Origin: Desulfobacterales bacterium
Lineage (GTDB): Bacteria; Desulfobacterota; Desulfobulbia; Desulfobulbales; JAGXFP01
NCBI GenBank assembly: GCA_024637225.1
Contig: JAGXFP010000033.1
Coordinates: forward strand, 1 to 55,077
Length of the DNA stretch: 55,077 nt
Direction: 5' to 3'
A program made the translations under genes and the position numbers. Positions 46,161 through 54,260 of the stretch are shown here, piece after piece. The notes beneath the pieces are model-generated. The model was not told the DNA's origin and did not search any database. It was given only the letters and a program-made list of their open reading frames with translations. The number at the start of each line of letters is the position of its first letter. Positions within the stretch are counted from its first letter, which is position 1.

Positions 46161-47086
46161 CAGCTAACTATCCTTACCTGCTGGCCGGACACCAGGTTGT
46201 CGGCCAATTTATTGATGCTGCGGGCGCAACGGGAAGTGGCAAAAGCACTCATGTACGGCAGCCGCCGGTTAACACTATGGGAAACACTCTCGTCATACTC
46301 GACATATCCACTGTATTGAGCATCGATCCCGAAGAACTTTCGGCAAACGCTTTTGACCGAATTACCGATCATAATATCCCGGTGCCCCTTCGCCTGATTA
46401 AGGACTATGTGAATCTTGAAGCCCTTCAATTCACAATCGACCAGCCCTCGCAGCTCCGGTGAAATATTCTTCAGGTGGGCGACCAGCTGCTGGAAATTCT
46501 TAATCCCGAGACCGCGCCTGTCCTTCCAGACCGAGATGACCAGTTCCCGATAGCCATGCTGCCCCAATGCACTACCCAGCCTTCTGAAAAAAAGGTTACG
46601 AAGAAAATTATACATATTCTCGATGGAGAGGATTTCCGGGGTGACCACGATGAGCTTCCGATCAGCCAGCAACAAGGTGTCGATCGTATTGAAATGAGCA
46701 CCGGCACCCAGATCGATCAGAATATAATCGGCCTCCAGACTGAGAATATGGCTGAACAATTTCTTTTTCTGGACATATTTGATGTTTTCCCCCCCGGTGG
46801 TGCCGACCATGCCGCTGATCAGACTGAGGTTCTCGATACCGCTGTCGACAATCAGTTCAGACAGGGGGACCTTTCGTTCGAAAAAATCAATCAGGGAGGT
46901 CCTGGGGGGCGATACGCCCAGGAAGTTGTGAAGATTGGCCCCGCCCAGGTCACCGTCGATCATGACCACCTTGCCTTTCCTGGCAAGACTCATCCCGAGA
47001 CTGCTGAGAATAAAACTCTTGCCGACGCCGCCCTTGCCGCCGCCCACCGCCAGAATTTCACCTTTATGTTTTCGATCTCCAGCCAT
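46160..47086 (-). CDS. MinD/ParA-family ATPase (FlhG-like)
   Basis: A 308-residue P-loop ATPase with the deviant Walker A GGGKGGVGKS (15-24), MIDGDLGGANLH (switch I and Walker A') and LIDLGAGAH (Walker B). It lacks a recognisable C-terminal membrane-targeting helix of MinD. Relatives position flagella, chemosensory arrays or division sites. No min or flagellar gene lies nearby, so the cargo is not defined. It heads a four-gene operon with the J-like/HTH protein, the small protein and the MORN protein. Confidence 0.88.
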   Translation of the reverse strand: MAGDRKHKGEILAVGGGKGGVGKSFILSSLGMSLARKGKVVMIDGDLGGANLHNFLGVSPPRTSLIDFFERKVPLSELIVDSGIENLSLISGMVGTTGGENIKYVQKKKLFSHILSLEADYILIDLGAGAHFNTIDTLLLADRKLIVVTPEILSIENMYNFLRNLFFRRLGSALGQHGYRELVISVWKDRRGLGIKNFQQLVAHLKNISPELRGLVDCELKGFKIHIVLNQAKGHRDIMIGNSVKSVCRKFFGIDAQYSGYVEYDESVSHSVNRRLPYMSAFATSRCARSINKLADNLVSGQQVRIVS

Positions 47087-47247
47087 CGGATATGTCCGTT
47101 AAATACATAAAACTTAAAAAGTATGTTTAATTTTTTTCTAACAACTTTTCAAGAAGTTAGCTTGGTTTATTGAAATTATTAGCAGTTTAAAGATGATAAA
47201 CCCTTCTGGATGGGGACAAACTCCAATAGCCGTAAGCGATTAAGGAA

Positions 47248-48468
47248 TCAGAAATAGAAGCGGTATTCGAGAAGAGCCAGGCGAGGCTGATTGCCGAATT
47301 CCGAACCTGGGGTGGTTGTGCCGGAGCTGTCGCCGGACGGAATCGAGATGATCAACGACAGTTCCGATTCATTGGAAAGTGAATAAAGCAGATTGCCCGT
47401 AAACAGCCGGGAGTCATCGTCAAGGGCGGCCAGGCCCAGAAGGCTTCCGGTCAGCAATGGTGAAAATTCCCAGCCAAAGCCGAGGGCGGCGTAATCACGG
47501 TTGCCGGCGGCAGCTCCCGGAACCTGGTTGAGATTCGCCAGGCCGCCGCCGCTGTTCCGCAAGTACTCCAGGCGCCAGCTGAAATTATTGGCATACAGTT
47601 TTTCCAGACCTGCCGCCAGTTTATAATGGCTGTTGCCGCCGGAGGTTTCCGGTGCCGCATAATGGCCTTCGGCCCGCAAGCCGATCCCCCTGAAAAGCTC
47701 ACCTTGCAGGGAAGCGCCGCTGATCTTGCTGTCATTGACGCTCCCGGCAAGGACCGTCCAGCCGAAACCGGCTATTTCCCTTGATATTCTTAATAAAAGT
47801 GCCGTCTCAGACCAGTCCGGACTGCGGCTCCAGCCGTTGGCCGTTGAACTGTCCACCTCGTAGGCCAGGACCCCGATCATGGTCAGCTGCGACAACTCGG
47901 ATAAGCGGAAATCGCCCCGCAGACCGTCCACCCCGGGTTTGTAGTTCCGGAAAAAAGTCTGGGGCGCGAAAGGGGCGAAAAAGTCGTTCGGGGTAAAATA
48001 AAAGGTGGTCGCCAGATTGATCGGCTGCCGTCCGGCAGTCAGATCGAGACGGCTGCTCCTCAGTTGCAGATGGAAAGTGTCGGCCACAAGTTCCGAGCGG
48101 ACGCGCCCGGAATCGTGCTGCTCCCAGGTCAACACGCTGCTACGCGCCACATCAAGGGGAACCAGGTGAGCGACCGGGGCCACAAAGGGGATTTTCGAAC
48201 GGCTGCTCTGGAGAAGATTAGCGCTCAGATGGCTATCCCCATAATCCGCATCCATCATAAGGCGCAGATCCCCGGACCAAGCCTGGTCATCCCGGTTTTC
48301 AACGATAACACTATCAGCCGGATAGGTCAGCTGGCCGATCCCGGCCCCTAAAAAGCCGTACAACTCAAGCTCGGAATCCCCTTGCCGATATTCATAAAAA
48401 CAAAGCCCGTTTCCCGGCCAGGCAATAAGGATCAGCAAAAAGAGCAGCCCCCCGGACCAACGGATCAT
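47248..48468 (-). CDS. Outer-membrane beta-barrel protein linked to ABC exporter
   Basis: A 406-residue protein. A signal peptide covers about 1-23 (LLFLLILIAWPGNGLC). Alternating hydrophobic and polar strands throughout, with many aromatic girdle residues, end in LLEYRFYF, a classic barrel C-terminal Phe. It resembles alginate-export/porin-like proteins in layout, but no family name is certain. Its start overlaps the end of the ABC ATPase by four bases, so it belongs to the exporter operon and probably helps substrate reach the outer membrane. Confidence 0.78.
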   Translation of the reverse strand: MIRWSGGLLFLLILIAWPGNGLCFYEYRQGDSELELYGFLGAGIGQLTYPADSVIVENRDDQAWSGDLRLMMDADYGDSHLSANLLQSSRSKIPFVAPVAHLVPLDVARSSVLTWEQHDSGRVRSELVADTFHLQLRSSRLDLTAGRQPINLATTFYFTPNDFFAPFAPQTFFRNYKPGVDGLRGDFRLSELSQLTMIGVLAYEVDSSTANGWSRSPDWSETALLLRISREIAGFGWTVLAGSVNDSKISGASLQGELFRGIGLRAEGHYAAPETSGGNSHYKLAAGLEKLYANNFSWRLEYLRNSGGGLANLNQVPGAAAGNRDYAALGFGWEFSPLLTGSLLGLAALDDDSRLFTGNLLYSLSNESELSLIISIPSGDSSGTTTPGSEFGNQPRLALLEYRFYF

Positions 48469-49163
48469 GGGCCGACCTTCTCATCTCCGATCAATACCCC
48501 ATCCTGTAAACTGATCAGCCGCCGAGCCCGGCTGATCACCCTTTGGTCATGGGTCGAGAAGAGAAAAGTCATATTCTTCTCCCGGTTGAGCCGCTCCATC
48601 AAATCAAGGAGACTGGCGGCGTTGGCCGAATCGACATTGGCGGTAGGCTCATCGGCCAGGATGACCACCGGCTCCGGGGCGATGGCCCGGGCAATCGCCA
48701 CCCGCTGCTGCTGGCCGCCGGAAAGCTCGTCCGGGCGTCGATCGGCAAGCTCGGCGATCCCCACCTCCTCGAGCACCTTCATGGTCCGCCGGCGGCGCTC
48801 CTCCTTCCCGACCCCCTGGAGGGCCAGGACGAATTCGGCGTTCTCAAAGGCGGTCAACACCGGCACCAGGCTGTAGGCCTGAAAGACAAAGCCGATCCGA
48901 TCCCGCCGCAGACGCGACAACTCGGTGCGGGAAAGGTCGGCCAGATCAAGACCGTCGAGAATAATCCTTCCCCCGGTAGGTTCGTCCAGGGCGCCGATCA
49001 TGTTAAGGAGGGTCGTCTTCCCCGACCCCGACGGCCCGCTCAAGGCGGTAAATTCCCCGCGCCGCAGCTCGAAACTAAGATCGCTCAAGGCCGTAGCCCC
49101 CACCTTGCCTTCCTGATAGACCTTGCTGAGATGCTCCGTTCTTACCACCACGTCGTCGGTCAT
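48465..49163 (-). CDS. ABC transporter ATP-binding protein (LolD/MacB type)
   Basis: A 232-residue ATPase with Walker A GPSGSGKT (43-50), signature LSGGQQQR (147-154) and Walker B VVILADEPT (166-174). Length and sequence fit the LolD/FtsE/MacB-N group that partners FtsX-type permeases. It energises mechanotransmission rather than classic import. It lies downstream of two permease genes, after a 362-bp repeat-filled gap, and overlaps the barrel-protein gene by four bases. Confidence 0.93.
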   Translation of the reverse strand: MTDDVVVRTEHLSKVYQEGKVGATALSDLSFELRRGEFTALSGPSGSGKTTLLNMIGALDEPTGGRIILDGLDLADLSRTELSRLRRDRIGFVFQAYSLVPVLTAFENAEFVLALQGVGKEERRRRTMKVLEEVGIAELADRRPDELSGGQQQRVAIARAIAPEPVVILADEPTANVDSANAASLLDLMERLNREKNMTFLFSTHDQRVISRARRLISLQDGVLIGDEKVGP

Positions 49164-49525
49164 ATTCTCCCCATTTTAAACTCAGGTTCAAGACCCAAGA
49201 TTCAAGACAACTGCGGATCGGCTTACATATTTAGAGCTTGCCGGTAGGTTTCTGGAACTCAGCTCAACCTCTGGATTTCCGCTAAGAACGTGCGGGAATG
49301 ACAGCCCCCGGCGTATTAAATGTCATCCGGCATGTTGTAAGCCGGAATCCAGTACGCATCAATAGAGCACCGGAAAAAATCGAATTTTTAGCTGAGTCTG
49401 AATCATAGCCATATTTATCTTTAAGCTTTACGCTTGTAGCTTGTAGCTTGCTGCTACGCCTCTCACTCTTCACCCATCCCTGGTCCCTTGCAACTTGTCC
49501 CTTGCCCCTTGTCCCTTGAACCTCC
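49164..49525. repeat. 362-bp repeat-filled gap in the ABC operon
   Basis: From right to left on the minus strand, the permease TAA is followed directly by GGAGGTTCAAGGGACAAG heptads, then AGCTACA-type heptads. A CCGGC...GCCGG palindrome (49320-49352) and a GGATTTCCGC...GCGGGAATGAC palindrome (49274-49301) follow, and a short TTCAAGA array lies near 49184. No gene is seen. Confidence 0.8.
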
Positions 49526-50773
49526 TTAAAGTGTGCGGATGCTGTCCACCGGCGCCACCCGACCGGCCTTATAGGCGGGGTAGATTCCGGCCAGCATGGT
49601 CAGGCCGAAGACCCCCGCCGCGATGGCGATGGCGCTCTCCTTGAAAAGCCGGAATTTGAGAACCGGATCGACCAGGACCCCGCTGGTACTGTAATCGACC
49701 CCGATCTGACTGCTTAAATCGATGCCGACCCGGACCATGTAGAGATACCATGGAGTAGTCAGGACAACCCCCATCAGCAGACCAAGCACCCCGATCAAAA
49801 AGGATTCGGCCACCACCATGGCCACCACCTGGGACGGCGCCATACCGACCGCCATCATGATCCCGAACTCCCGGCTTCTCTCCATGACGCTCATCATCAT
49901 GGTATTTAATATCCCGGCCGCGATCAACAGGCCGACCAGCCCCTGCATCAGGTAGTTGCCGGCCCGGTCAATGGCGATCAGTCCGGCCAGTTCGGCCTGG
50001 GTTTCGCGCCAGGTCAGAATTTCCCGGCCCCGGTCGCCGATCACCGTCTCAAGCCGGTCCCGAACCTCTTCGACCCGGCGCTGATCCCTGATAAACACCG
50101 AGACCAGTGAAGCGGCAGCGGGTTCGTAACCCAGAACCTTGCGCAGGGTGTCAATGGGCAGCAGGATCACCGAACTGTCGACATCATCGACCCCGGTATT
50201 GAAAATGGCGCTGACCCGGCAAATGCCGCTGACCATTTCGCCGCTTCGATCGGTCAGCGTGTAAATCAGTTTTTTGCCGAGCCCCAGTTTTAGCTTTTCG
50301 GCCATCCGGTCCCCGACCAGGACTCCCCGGGACGAACTTTCCCGAAAGAGCTCCCCCTCGACAATCGACTTGATGAAAATATTATGCTCCCGGTTTTCAA
50401 GGGCCGGATCAATTCCGATCACCTGGCCGCCGATGCTCTTGGAGCCGGTGGCAAACATCGCCTGGCCCATGATCCGCGGATAAGCGTTTTCCACCTCCCC
50501 AAGCCGAAGCGCGCGTCTCCTCATTTCATCAACGCCGTCAAGCCGTGCGGCCAGGGTCGGCGCATCGTTGAACCCCGGCGGTTCGATGGCCAGATGGCCG
50601 AAACCCAGAGTGGCGCTGGAGTTGATCATGTTGGTATAGGAATAGTCGCCGGAAGCGCTGAAGGTCACGGAGAGCAGAACCCCGAAAGCCACCGAAAAGG
50701 AGGTAATCAGGGTGCGCCGCCGGTTGCGGAGCAGGTTGCGCCAGGCTATGCGGAATGATTCGAACGGATCCAT
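49526..50773 (-). CDS. FtsX-like ABC permease, second subunit
   Basis: A 415-residue permease with one N-terminal helix (about 22-42), a large periplasmic MacB-like core (about 43-265) and three C-terminal helices from about 275. The family signature ERSREFGIMMAVGM lies at about 297-310. It ends AGRVAPVDSIRTL, typical of LolE/MacB permeases. Its gene follows the other permease by three bases. The stop codon abuts a heptad repeat array. The substrate could be lipoprotein, lipid or peptide; no LolA is adjacent. Confidence 0.9.
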   Translation of the reverse strand: MDPFESFRIAWRNLLRNRRRTLITSFSVAFGVLLSVTFSASGDYSYTNMINSSATLGFGHLAIEPPGFNDAPTLAARLDGVDEMRRRALRLGEVENAYPRIMGQAMFATGSKSIGGQVIGIDPALENREHNIFIKSIVEGELFRESSSRGVLVGDRMAEKLKLGLGKKLIYTLTDRSGEMVSGICRVSAIFNTGVDDVDSSVILLPIDTLRKVLGYEPAAASLVSVFIRDQRRVEEVRDRLETVIGDRGREILTWRETQAELAGLIAIDRAGNYLMQGLVGLLIAAGILNTMMMSVMERSREFGIMMAVGMAPSQVVAMVVAESFLIGVLGLLMGVVLTTPWYLYMVRVGIDLSSQIGVDYSTSGVLVDPVLKFRLFKESAIAIAAGVFGLTMLAGIYPAYKAGRVAPVDSIRTL

Positions 50774-50776
50774 CTT

Positions 50777-52000
50777 TTACCTGTGATGAATGGCCTGCAA
50801 CGGCCTGATCAAAGCGGCCTTGGCAGCCGGGTAGATTATCGCGAACATCGAGACGATGAACAGGACCAGGATCGGATTGAACACCGAATCAACCGTCACC
50901 CGGCAATACCAGTGAGGATCAATGGCGATCCCGGCAATGGATGCCGAAGTCGAGGCCAGTGAACTCAGGTCGAGGGGATGGGTCTCGCCATAAAACGACA
51001 GCGGCACGGCGACGGCCAAGGCCAGCACCGAGGCGATTACCACCTGGATGACGGTCTCCACGACGATCAGGGCAAAGATCTGCCGGGGCGGCCCGCCCAG
51101 GGCCTTGATAATGCCGAACTCGTGGATTCTTTCGAAAACCCCCATCAACATGCTGTTCAAGGTCAGGATGCCGACCGCCGTGTAGGTGATAAACAGCATC
51201 AGCACCAGAGAATACTTCGAAATATCGAGGATCCTGGCCAGCACCGGTTGCAGCTGCCGCCAGTTCATCACCTCCAGTCCGGGGACCAGATCGGCAAGCT
51301 GCCCGGTGCGTTTCGCCAGATCGATATTTTCATCGACATGGCGGACCGCGATCTCATGGACCCCTTCCGGCAGAACCAGCAGATCCTGGAAAGCATCGGC
51401 AACCATGAAAAAACCGGAGCGGTCGACGCCGTCCCCTACCGATTTCAGAATGCCGCGGACCGTATAGAGTTCATTGGCCATCGACCCGTCGGCCGCCTGG
51501 CTGACAATCACCACTTCACTGCCGATTTTCACCCCGAGAATCACGGCCAGCCGCCGCCCGATCACCACCCCGGCCGGATCGCCATCATCCAGCCAGGAGC
51601 CGGAGAGCAAATGGCGATGAATCTCAGTCACCCGGCTTTCCCGAGCGAGATCAACTCCCCTGATCCTGACCCCGGCCGAGGAATTCCCCGCTGCCGCCAG
51701 GCCGGAGCCGTACAAGCGGGGCGCCCCCCTGAAACCCTCCGCTGCAAGGTCGGCAAGGATGGTCTCCGGATTGTCGATGCGGGTATAGAGATCGGGATCG
51801 TCCCGGTAGCCTTCGGCGTGGATCTGAAACTGGCCGGTTTCCATGGCGATGGCATTCTGTTCGGTGGTATAGAGAAGCCCTTCCATCAAGGTGGCATAGA
51901 AGATCATGATCGCGCCGGCAAAGGCCATGGCTCCGATAATAACCCCGCTGCGATGACGGGTTCGCCAGATATTGCGGCAGGCCCAGACAAAGAGGTTCAT
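50777..52000 (-). CDS. FtsX-like ABC permease, first subunit
   Basis: A 407-residue permease with the same four-helix layout: N-terminal helix about 18-38, periplasmic domain, and three C-terminal helices. The conserved FERIHEFGIIKALGG precedes the second helix, and the end reads AALIRPLQAIHHR. It is a paralogue of the next gene and probably forms a heterodimer with it, as LolC and LolE do. A periplasmic loop rather than a substrate-binding pocket suggests extraction of a membrane-associated cargo. Confidence 0.9.
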   Translation of the reverse strand: MNLFVWACRNIWRTRHRSGVIIGAMAFAGAIMIFYATLMEGLLYTTEQNAIAMETGQFQIHAEGYRDDPDLYTRIDNPETILADLAAEGFRGAPRLYGSGLAAAGNSSAGVRIRGVDLARESRVTEIHRHLLSGSWLDDGDPAGVVIGRRLAVILGVKIGSEVVIVSQAADGSMANELYTVRGILKSVGDGVDRSGFFMVADAFQDLLVLPEGVHEIAVRHVDENIDLAKRTGQLADLVPGLEVMNWRQLQPVLARILDISKYSLVLMLFITYTAVGILTLNSMLMGVFERIHEFGIIKALGGPPRQIFALIVVETVIQVVIASVLALAVAVPLSFYGETHPLDLSSLASTSASIAGIAIDPHWYCRVTVDSVFNPILVLFIVSMFAIIYPAAKAALIRPLQAIHHR

Positions 52001-52383
52001 AGATTACCCGCTGATGGTTAAACTGAAAGCTACAAGCTACAAGGTTCAAGCTACAAGCTGCAAGCGACAAGACTTAAGGGACAAGCCTCACTCCCTTCAC
52101 CCCTCATCCCTGGCTCCTGGCTCCTGGCTCCTGGCTCCTGGCTCCTGCATTTAAGAAAGTATACCGGTTAAACCGCCGATGATGAAGGGAAAACCCGATT
52201 TCCCCACCCGGAAAGAAATGTCCCGCCCCCTTCCCCGCAGACCGAGCGCCTGATTGATTCGATACCCGTCGGCAAGATCTTGAGTAATATGCTAAAGTAG
52301 GGCTTTGGCCGAGAACCGGATTGACGGCCAGGCCATGCATGACTTTTTGCGAACACATCACCAATATCTGGACAAGTTTAATA
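52001..52383. repeat. Heptad arrays and spacer between ABC operon and Cys-rich gene
   Basis: AGCTACA/AGGTTCA units fill about 52017-52080, and CTGGCTC is repeated five times at 52110-52146. The remaining ~235 bp contains no repeat family or ORF that I can support. Confidence 0.75.
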
Positions 52384-52566
52384 ATGACCTTTTCATGTAA
52401 GAACCACGACTTCGACACCGATATCTGCAAAAAACTCAAATCCCGATGCATCATGGGCCGCCGGGGCTGCGTCCTCGAAGGCCGGGTCGCCCTCAGCGAG
52501 GAGACCGAAAGGCTGATCGCCGAGCTTGAAAATGAATTGGCGGAAAAAAGGAACCTCAGAAAATAA
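52384..52566 (+). CDS. Small Cys-rich protein
   Basis: A 60-residue protein with Cys at about positions 5, 15, 23 and 30 in a pattern C-x9-C-x7-C-x6-C (MTFSCKNHDFDTDICKKLK; MGRRGCVLEG). It ends in a charged helix (ETERLIAELENELAEKRN). The Cys/His set could bind zinc or an Fe-S centre. It resembles small uncharacterised proteins I associate with Deltaproteobacteria, but I cannot name a family. The ribosome-binding site is weak, and an in-frame ATG at 52321 is an alternative. Confidence 0.6.
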   Translation: MTFSCKNHDFDTDICKKLKSRCIMGRRGCVLEGRVALSEETERLIAELENELAEKRNLRK

Positions 52567-52770
52567 CGGCCCGGAACGAGCCCCGCAGCCTCAAATACTG
52601 CCCGTGGTCCGAATTCCGGTTTGACATTCGGCTGTAAGTCAATTAAGTATATCCGCCGCTAACTACAATTCGTATTCATACCTGGGTTGACGCGCCGGAG
52701 TGCGTGCCCCCTTTTAACCTCACGCTCTTAACTCAAGAGCACCTGTAAGAAACTGAAAAGGAGTAAGACA

Positions 52771-53127
52771 ATGACCAAGAAGAAGAAAAAAACCGAATAC
52801 AAACTCATCGAGAAACGCAGCAAACGCTGGGCCGTTGTCGGCAAGGACGGCAAGCAAATCAACGGCGAAGAGAAGGTGAAGATCCTCATCAAGGAAGGCA
52901 AGATCAAGGTTGATAAGCCCAAGAAGAAGGCAGAAGAGCCTGTCGAGGAAGTAGCTGCCGAAGAAGCGCCTGTTGAGGAGGCTGCTACCGAAGAAGCGCC
53001 TGTCGAGGAAGTAGTTGCCGAAGAAGCGCCTGTTGAGGAGGCTGCTGCTGAGAAGGCCCCTGCTGAGGAAGCTCCTGCTGAGGAAGCTCCTGCCGAGGAA
53101 GCTCCTGCCGAGAAGAAGGCCGAGTAG
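52771..53127 (+). CDS. Lys-rich protein with Ala/Glu/Pro repeat tail
   Basis: A 118-residue protein. The basic N-terminal ~52 residues (MTKKKKKTEYKLIEKRSKRW) contain a short beta-rich motif, VVGKDGKQINGEEKVKILI. The C-terminal ~65 residues are tandem acidic repeats such as VEEVAAEEAPVEE and APAEEAPAEE, made of 30- and 15-bp DNA units that are prone to length change. The function is unknown; the charge pattern suggests a nucleic-acid- or polymer-binding protein. AAGGAG lies upstream of the ATG. Its last nine codons and terminator occur again at 54068. Confidence 0.7.
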   Translation: MTKKKKKTEYKLIEKRSKRWAVVGKDGKQINGEEKVKILIKEGKIKVDKPKKKAEEPVEEVAAEEAPVEEAATEEAPVEEVVAEEAPVEEAAAEKAPAEEAPAEEAPAEEAPAEKKAE

Positions 53128-53286
53128 ACACTTCAGCCCGAATCTGTTTTTCTAAAGCCCTTATCTTGTAATGGATAGGGCTTTTTTTGTTTCCTGTTTC
53201 CGGGCCAAGCCATCTTCTCATGAAATTCCGCATTCTGATTTTGCTTCACCACCATCACCGTGAGGAGTCTGAAGGGGGGCCGCAGG
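53095..53286. repeat. Direct repeat flanking the toxin-antitoxin module, left copy
   Basis: It spans the 3' end of the 118-residue gene, its terminator, the following spacer and the last codons of a cheR-like reading frame on the minus strand (ending TGA). The right copy is 54068-54260. The copies are roughly 85% alike by eye. Confidence 0.85.
53154..53188 (+). terminator. Intrinsic terminator of the Lys-rich gene
   Basis: AAAGCCCTTATC and GATAGGGCTTT form the stem (one bulged base), followed by TTTTTTT. It lies 27 bases after the stop codon. A better-paired version lies in the right repeat copy. Confidence 0.9.
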
Positions 53287-53499
53287 GTTCCCCCTGCCCT
53301 TTATGTCATTTCGCCTCTCCCCAGAGGAGACCCGAAGTCTTCGCTTGCCTCCGATAGGTACGACAAAAGTCAAAAGCGTGCTGGAGCTCTTTTCATTACG
53401 GCGCTTTCGTGCTTGACCCCACCATTATGATATTTGCATGTTTTAATGAATAGTTTATTATATTCCATATGTTTATTCCTCATTTTCGGGAGCGGTATT
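53287..53499. other. Left spacer of the inserted toxin-antitoxin segment
   Basis: No gene is seen. The last ~70 bp is AT-rich and probably carries the promoter of the antitoxin gene. Confidence 0.45.
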
Positions 53500-53715
53500 A
53501 TGGACGTGAAAATGATAATTGAGAATGCCAAATCTTTGACCGCCAAGGAAAAAGCAATGGTTGCCCATTGTTTGATAGCTTCACTTGATACCAGGCAGAA
53601 TAATGACGTTGAAAATGCCTGGGCGGAAGTTGCGCAAAAAAGATTCTCCGAGCTTGCCTCCGGTGAAATTGAATCTGTATCCTGGGAAGATATCAGGAAG
53701 AAAGTAAAAGAATAA
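53500..53715 (+). CDS. Addiction-module antitoxin
   Basis: A 71-residue protein of the 'putative addiction module component' family: N-terminal MDVKMIIENAKSLTAKEKAM, then a helical segment LIASLDTRQNNDVENAW, and the family-typical AQKRFSELASGEIESVSWED. It should bind and neutralise the toxin encoded four bases downstream and autoregulate the operon. GGAG lies eight bases before the ATG. The codon usage is more AT-rich than that of neighbouring genes, consistent with transfer. Confidence 0.88.
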   Translation: MDVKMIIENAKSLTAKEKAMVAHCLIASLDTRQNNDVENAWAEVAQKRFSELASGEIESVSWEDIRKKVKE

Positions 53716-53719
53716 CAGC

Positions 53720-54013
53720 ATGCCTGAATTAAGATTCCATCCTGATATATTTTTTGAAGTTCGAGCTTCATATATCTGGTATCAGGAACAGGCTCAAGGC
53801 CTGGGAGATGATTTTCTGGATGAACTTGAGGAGGCATATCAGTCCATAATTTCCTTTCCCAACACCTGGCCGATATTCCAAAACGATTTTCGCAGATACC
53901 TGCTTTCAAAATTTCCATTTTCCGTTATTTACCGGGAACATGACTATTTGATTTTTATTGTTGCAGTCATGCACCACAGCAGAAAACCCGGATATTGGAA
54001 GTCTCGCTTATAA
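53720..54013 (+). CDS. RelE/ParE-superfamily toxin
   Basis: A 97-residue toxin with the ParE/RelE fold: N-terminal helices VRASYIWYQEQAQGLGDDFL, then the core strands RRYLLSKFPFSVIYREHDY and the conserved IFIVAVMHHSRKPGYW. The antitoxin precedes it by four bases. ParE members inhibit DNA gyrase and RelE members cleave mRNA; the sequence alone does not decide. The locus is AT-rich and flanked by a duplicated segment. Confidence 0.92.
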   Translation: MPELRFHPDIFFEVRASYIWYQEQAQGLGDDFLDELEEAYQSIISFPNTWPIFQNDFRRYLLSKFPFSVIYREHDYLIFIVAVMHHSRKPGYWKSRL

Positions 54014-54067
54014 ATGAAGCGTTCAGACAAGCATTGCGTCCCGGGCTGCGGCGGATTTGGTCCTACA

Positions 54068-54260
54068 GAGGAAGCCGCTGAGAAAAAGGCCGAGTAGACA
54101 CTTCAGCCCGAAATCTGTTTTCTAAAGCCCTTATCTTGTAAAAGGATAAGGGCTTTATTTTTTTCCTGTTTCCGGGGCCAAGCCACCTTCTCATTTCCCT
54201 TCCGCATCCCGAATTTGCTTCACCACCCTCATCGCGAGGAGTCCGAAAGAGGGTCGCGGG
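54068..54260. repeat. Direct repeat flanking the toxin-antitoxin module, right copy
   Basis: The first ~30 bases are the last codons of the 118-residue gene (EEAAEKKAE then TAG), without the rest of the gene. The terminator hairpin (54124-54157, perfect AAAGCCCTTATC stem) and spacer follow. The segment ends inside the 3' end of the cheR-like gene. Confidence 0.85.

Noticed and set aside
53370..53918. 182-codon minus-strand ORF opposite the toxin-antitoxin pair
   Set aside because: It is antisense to two recognised small genes and has no domain.
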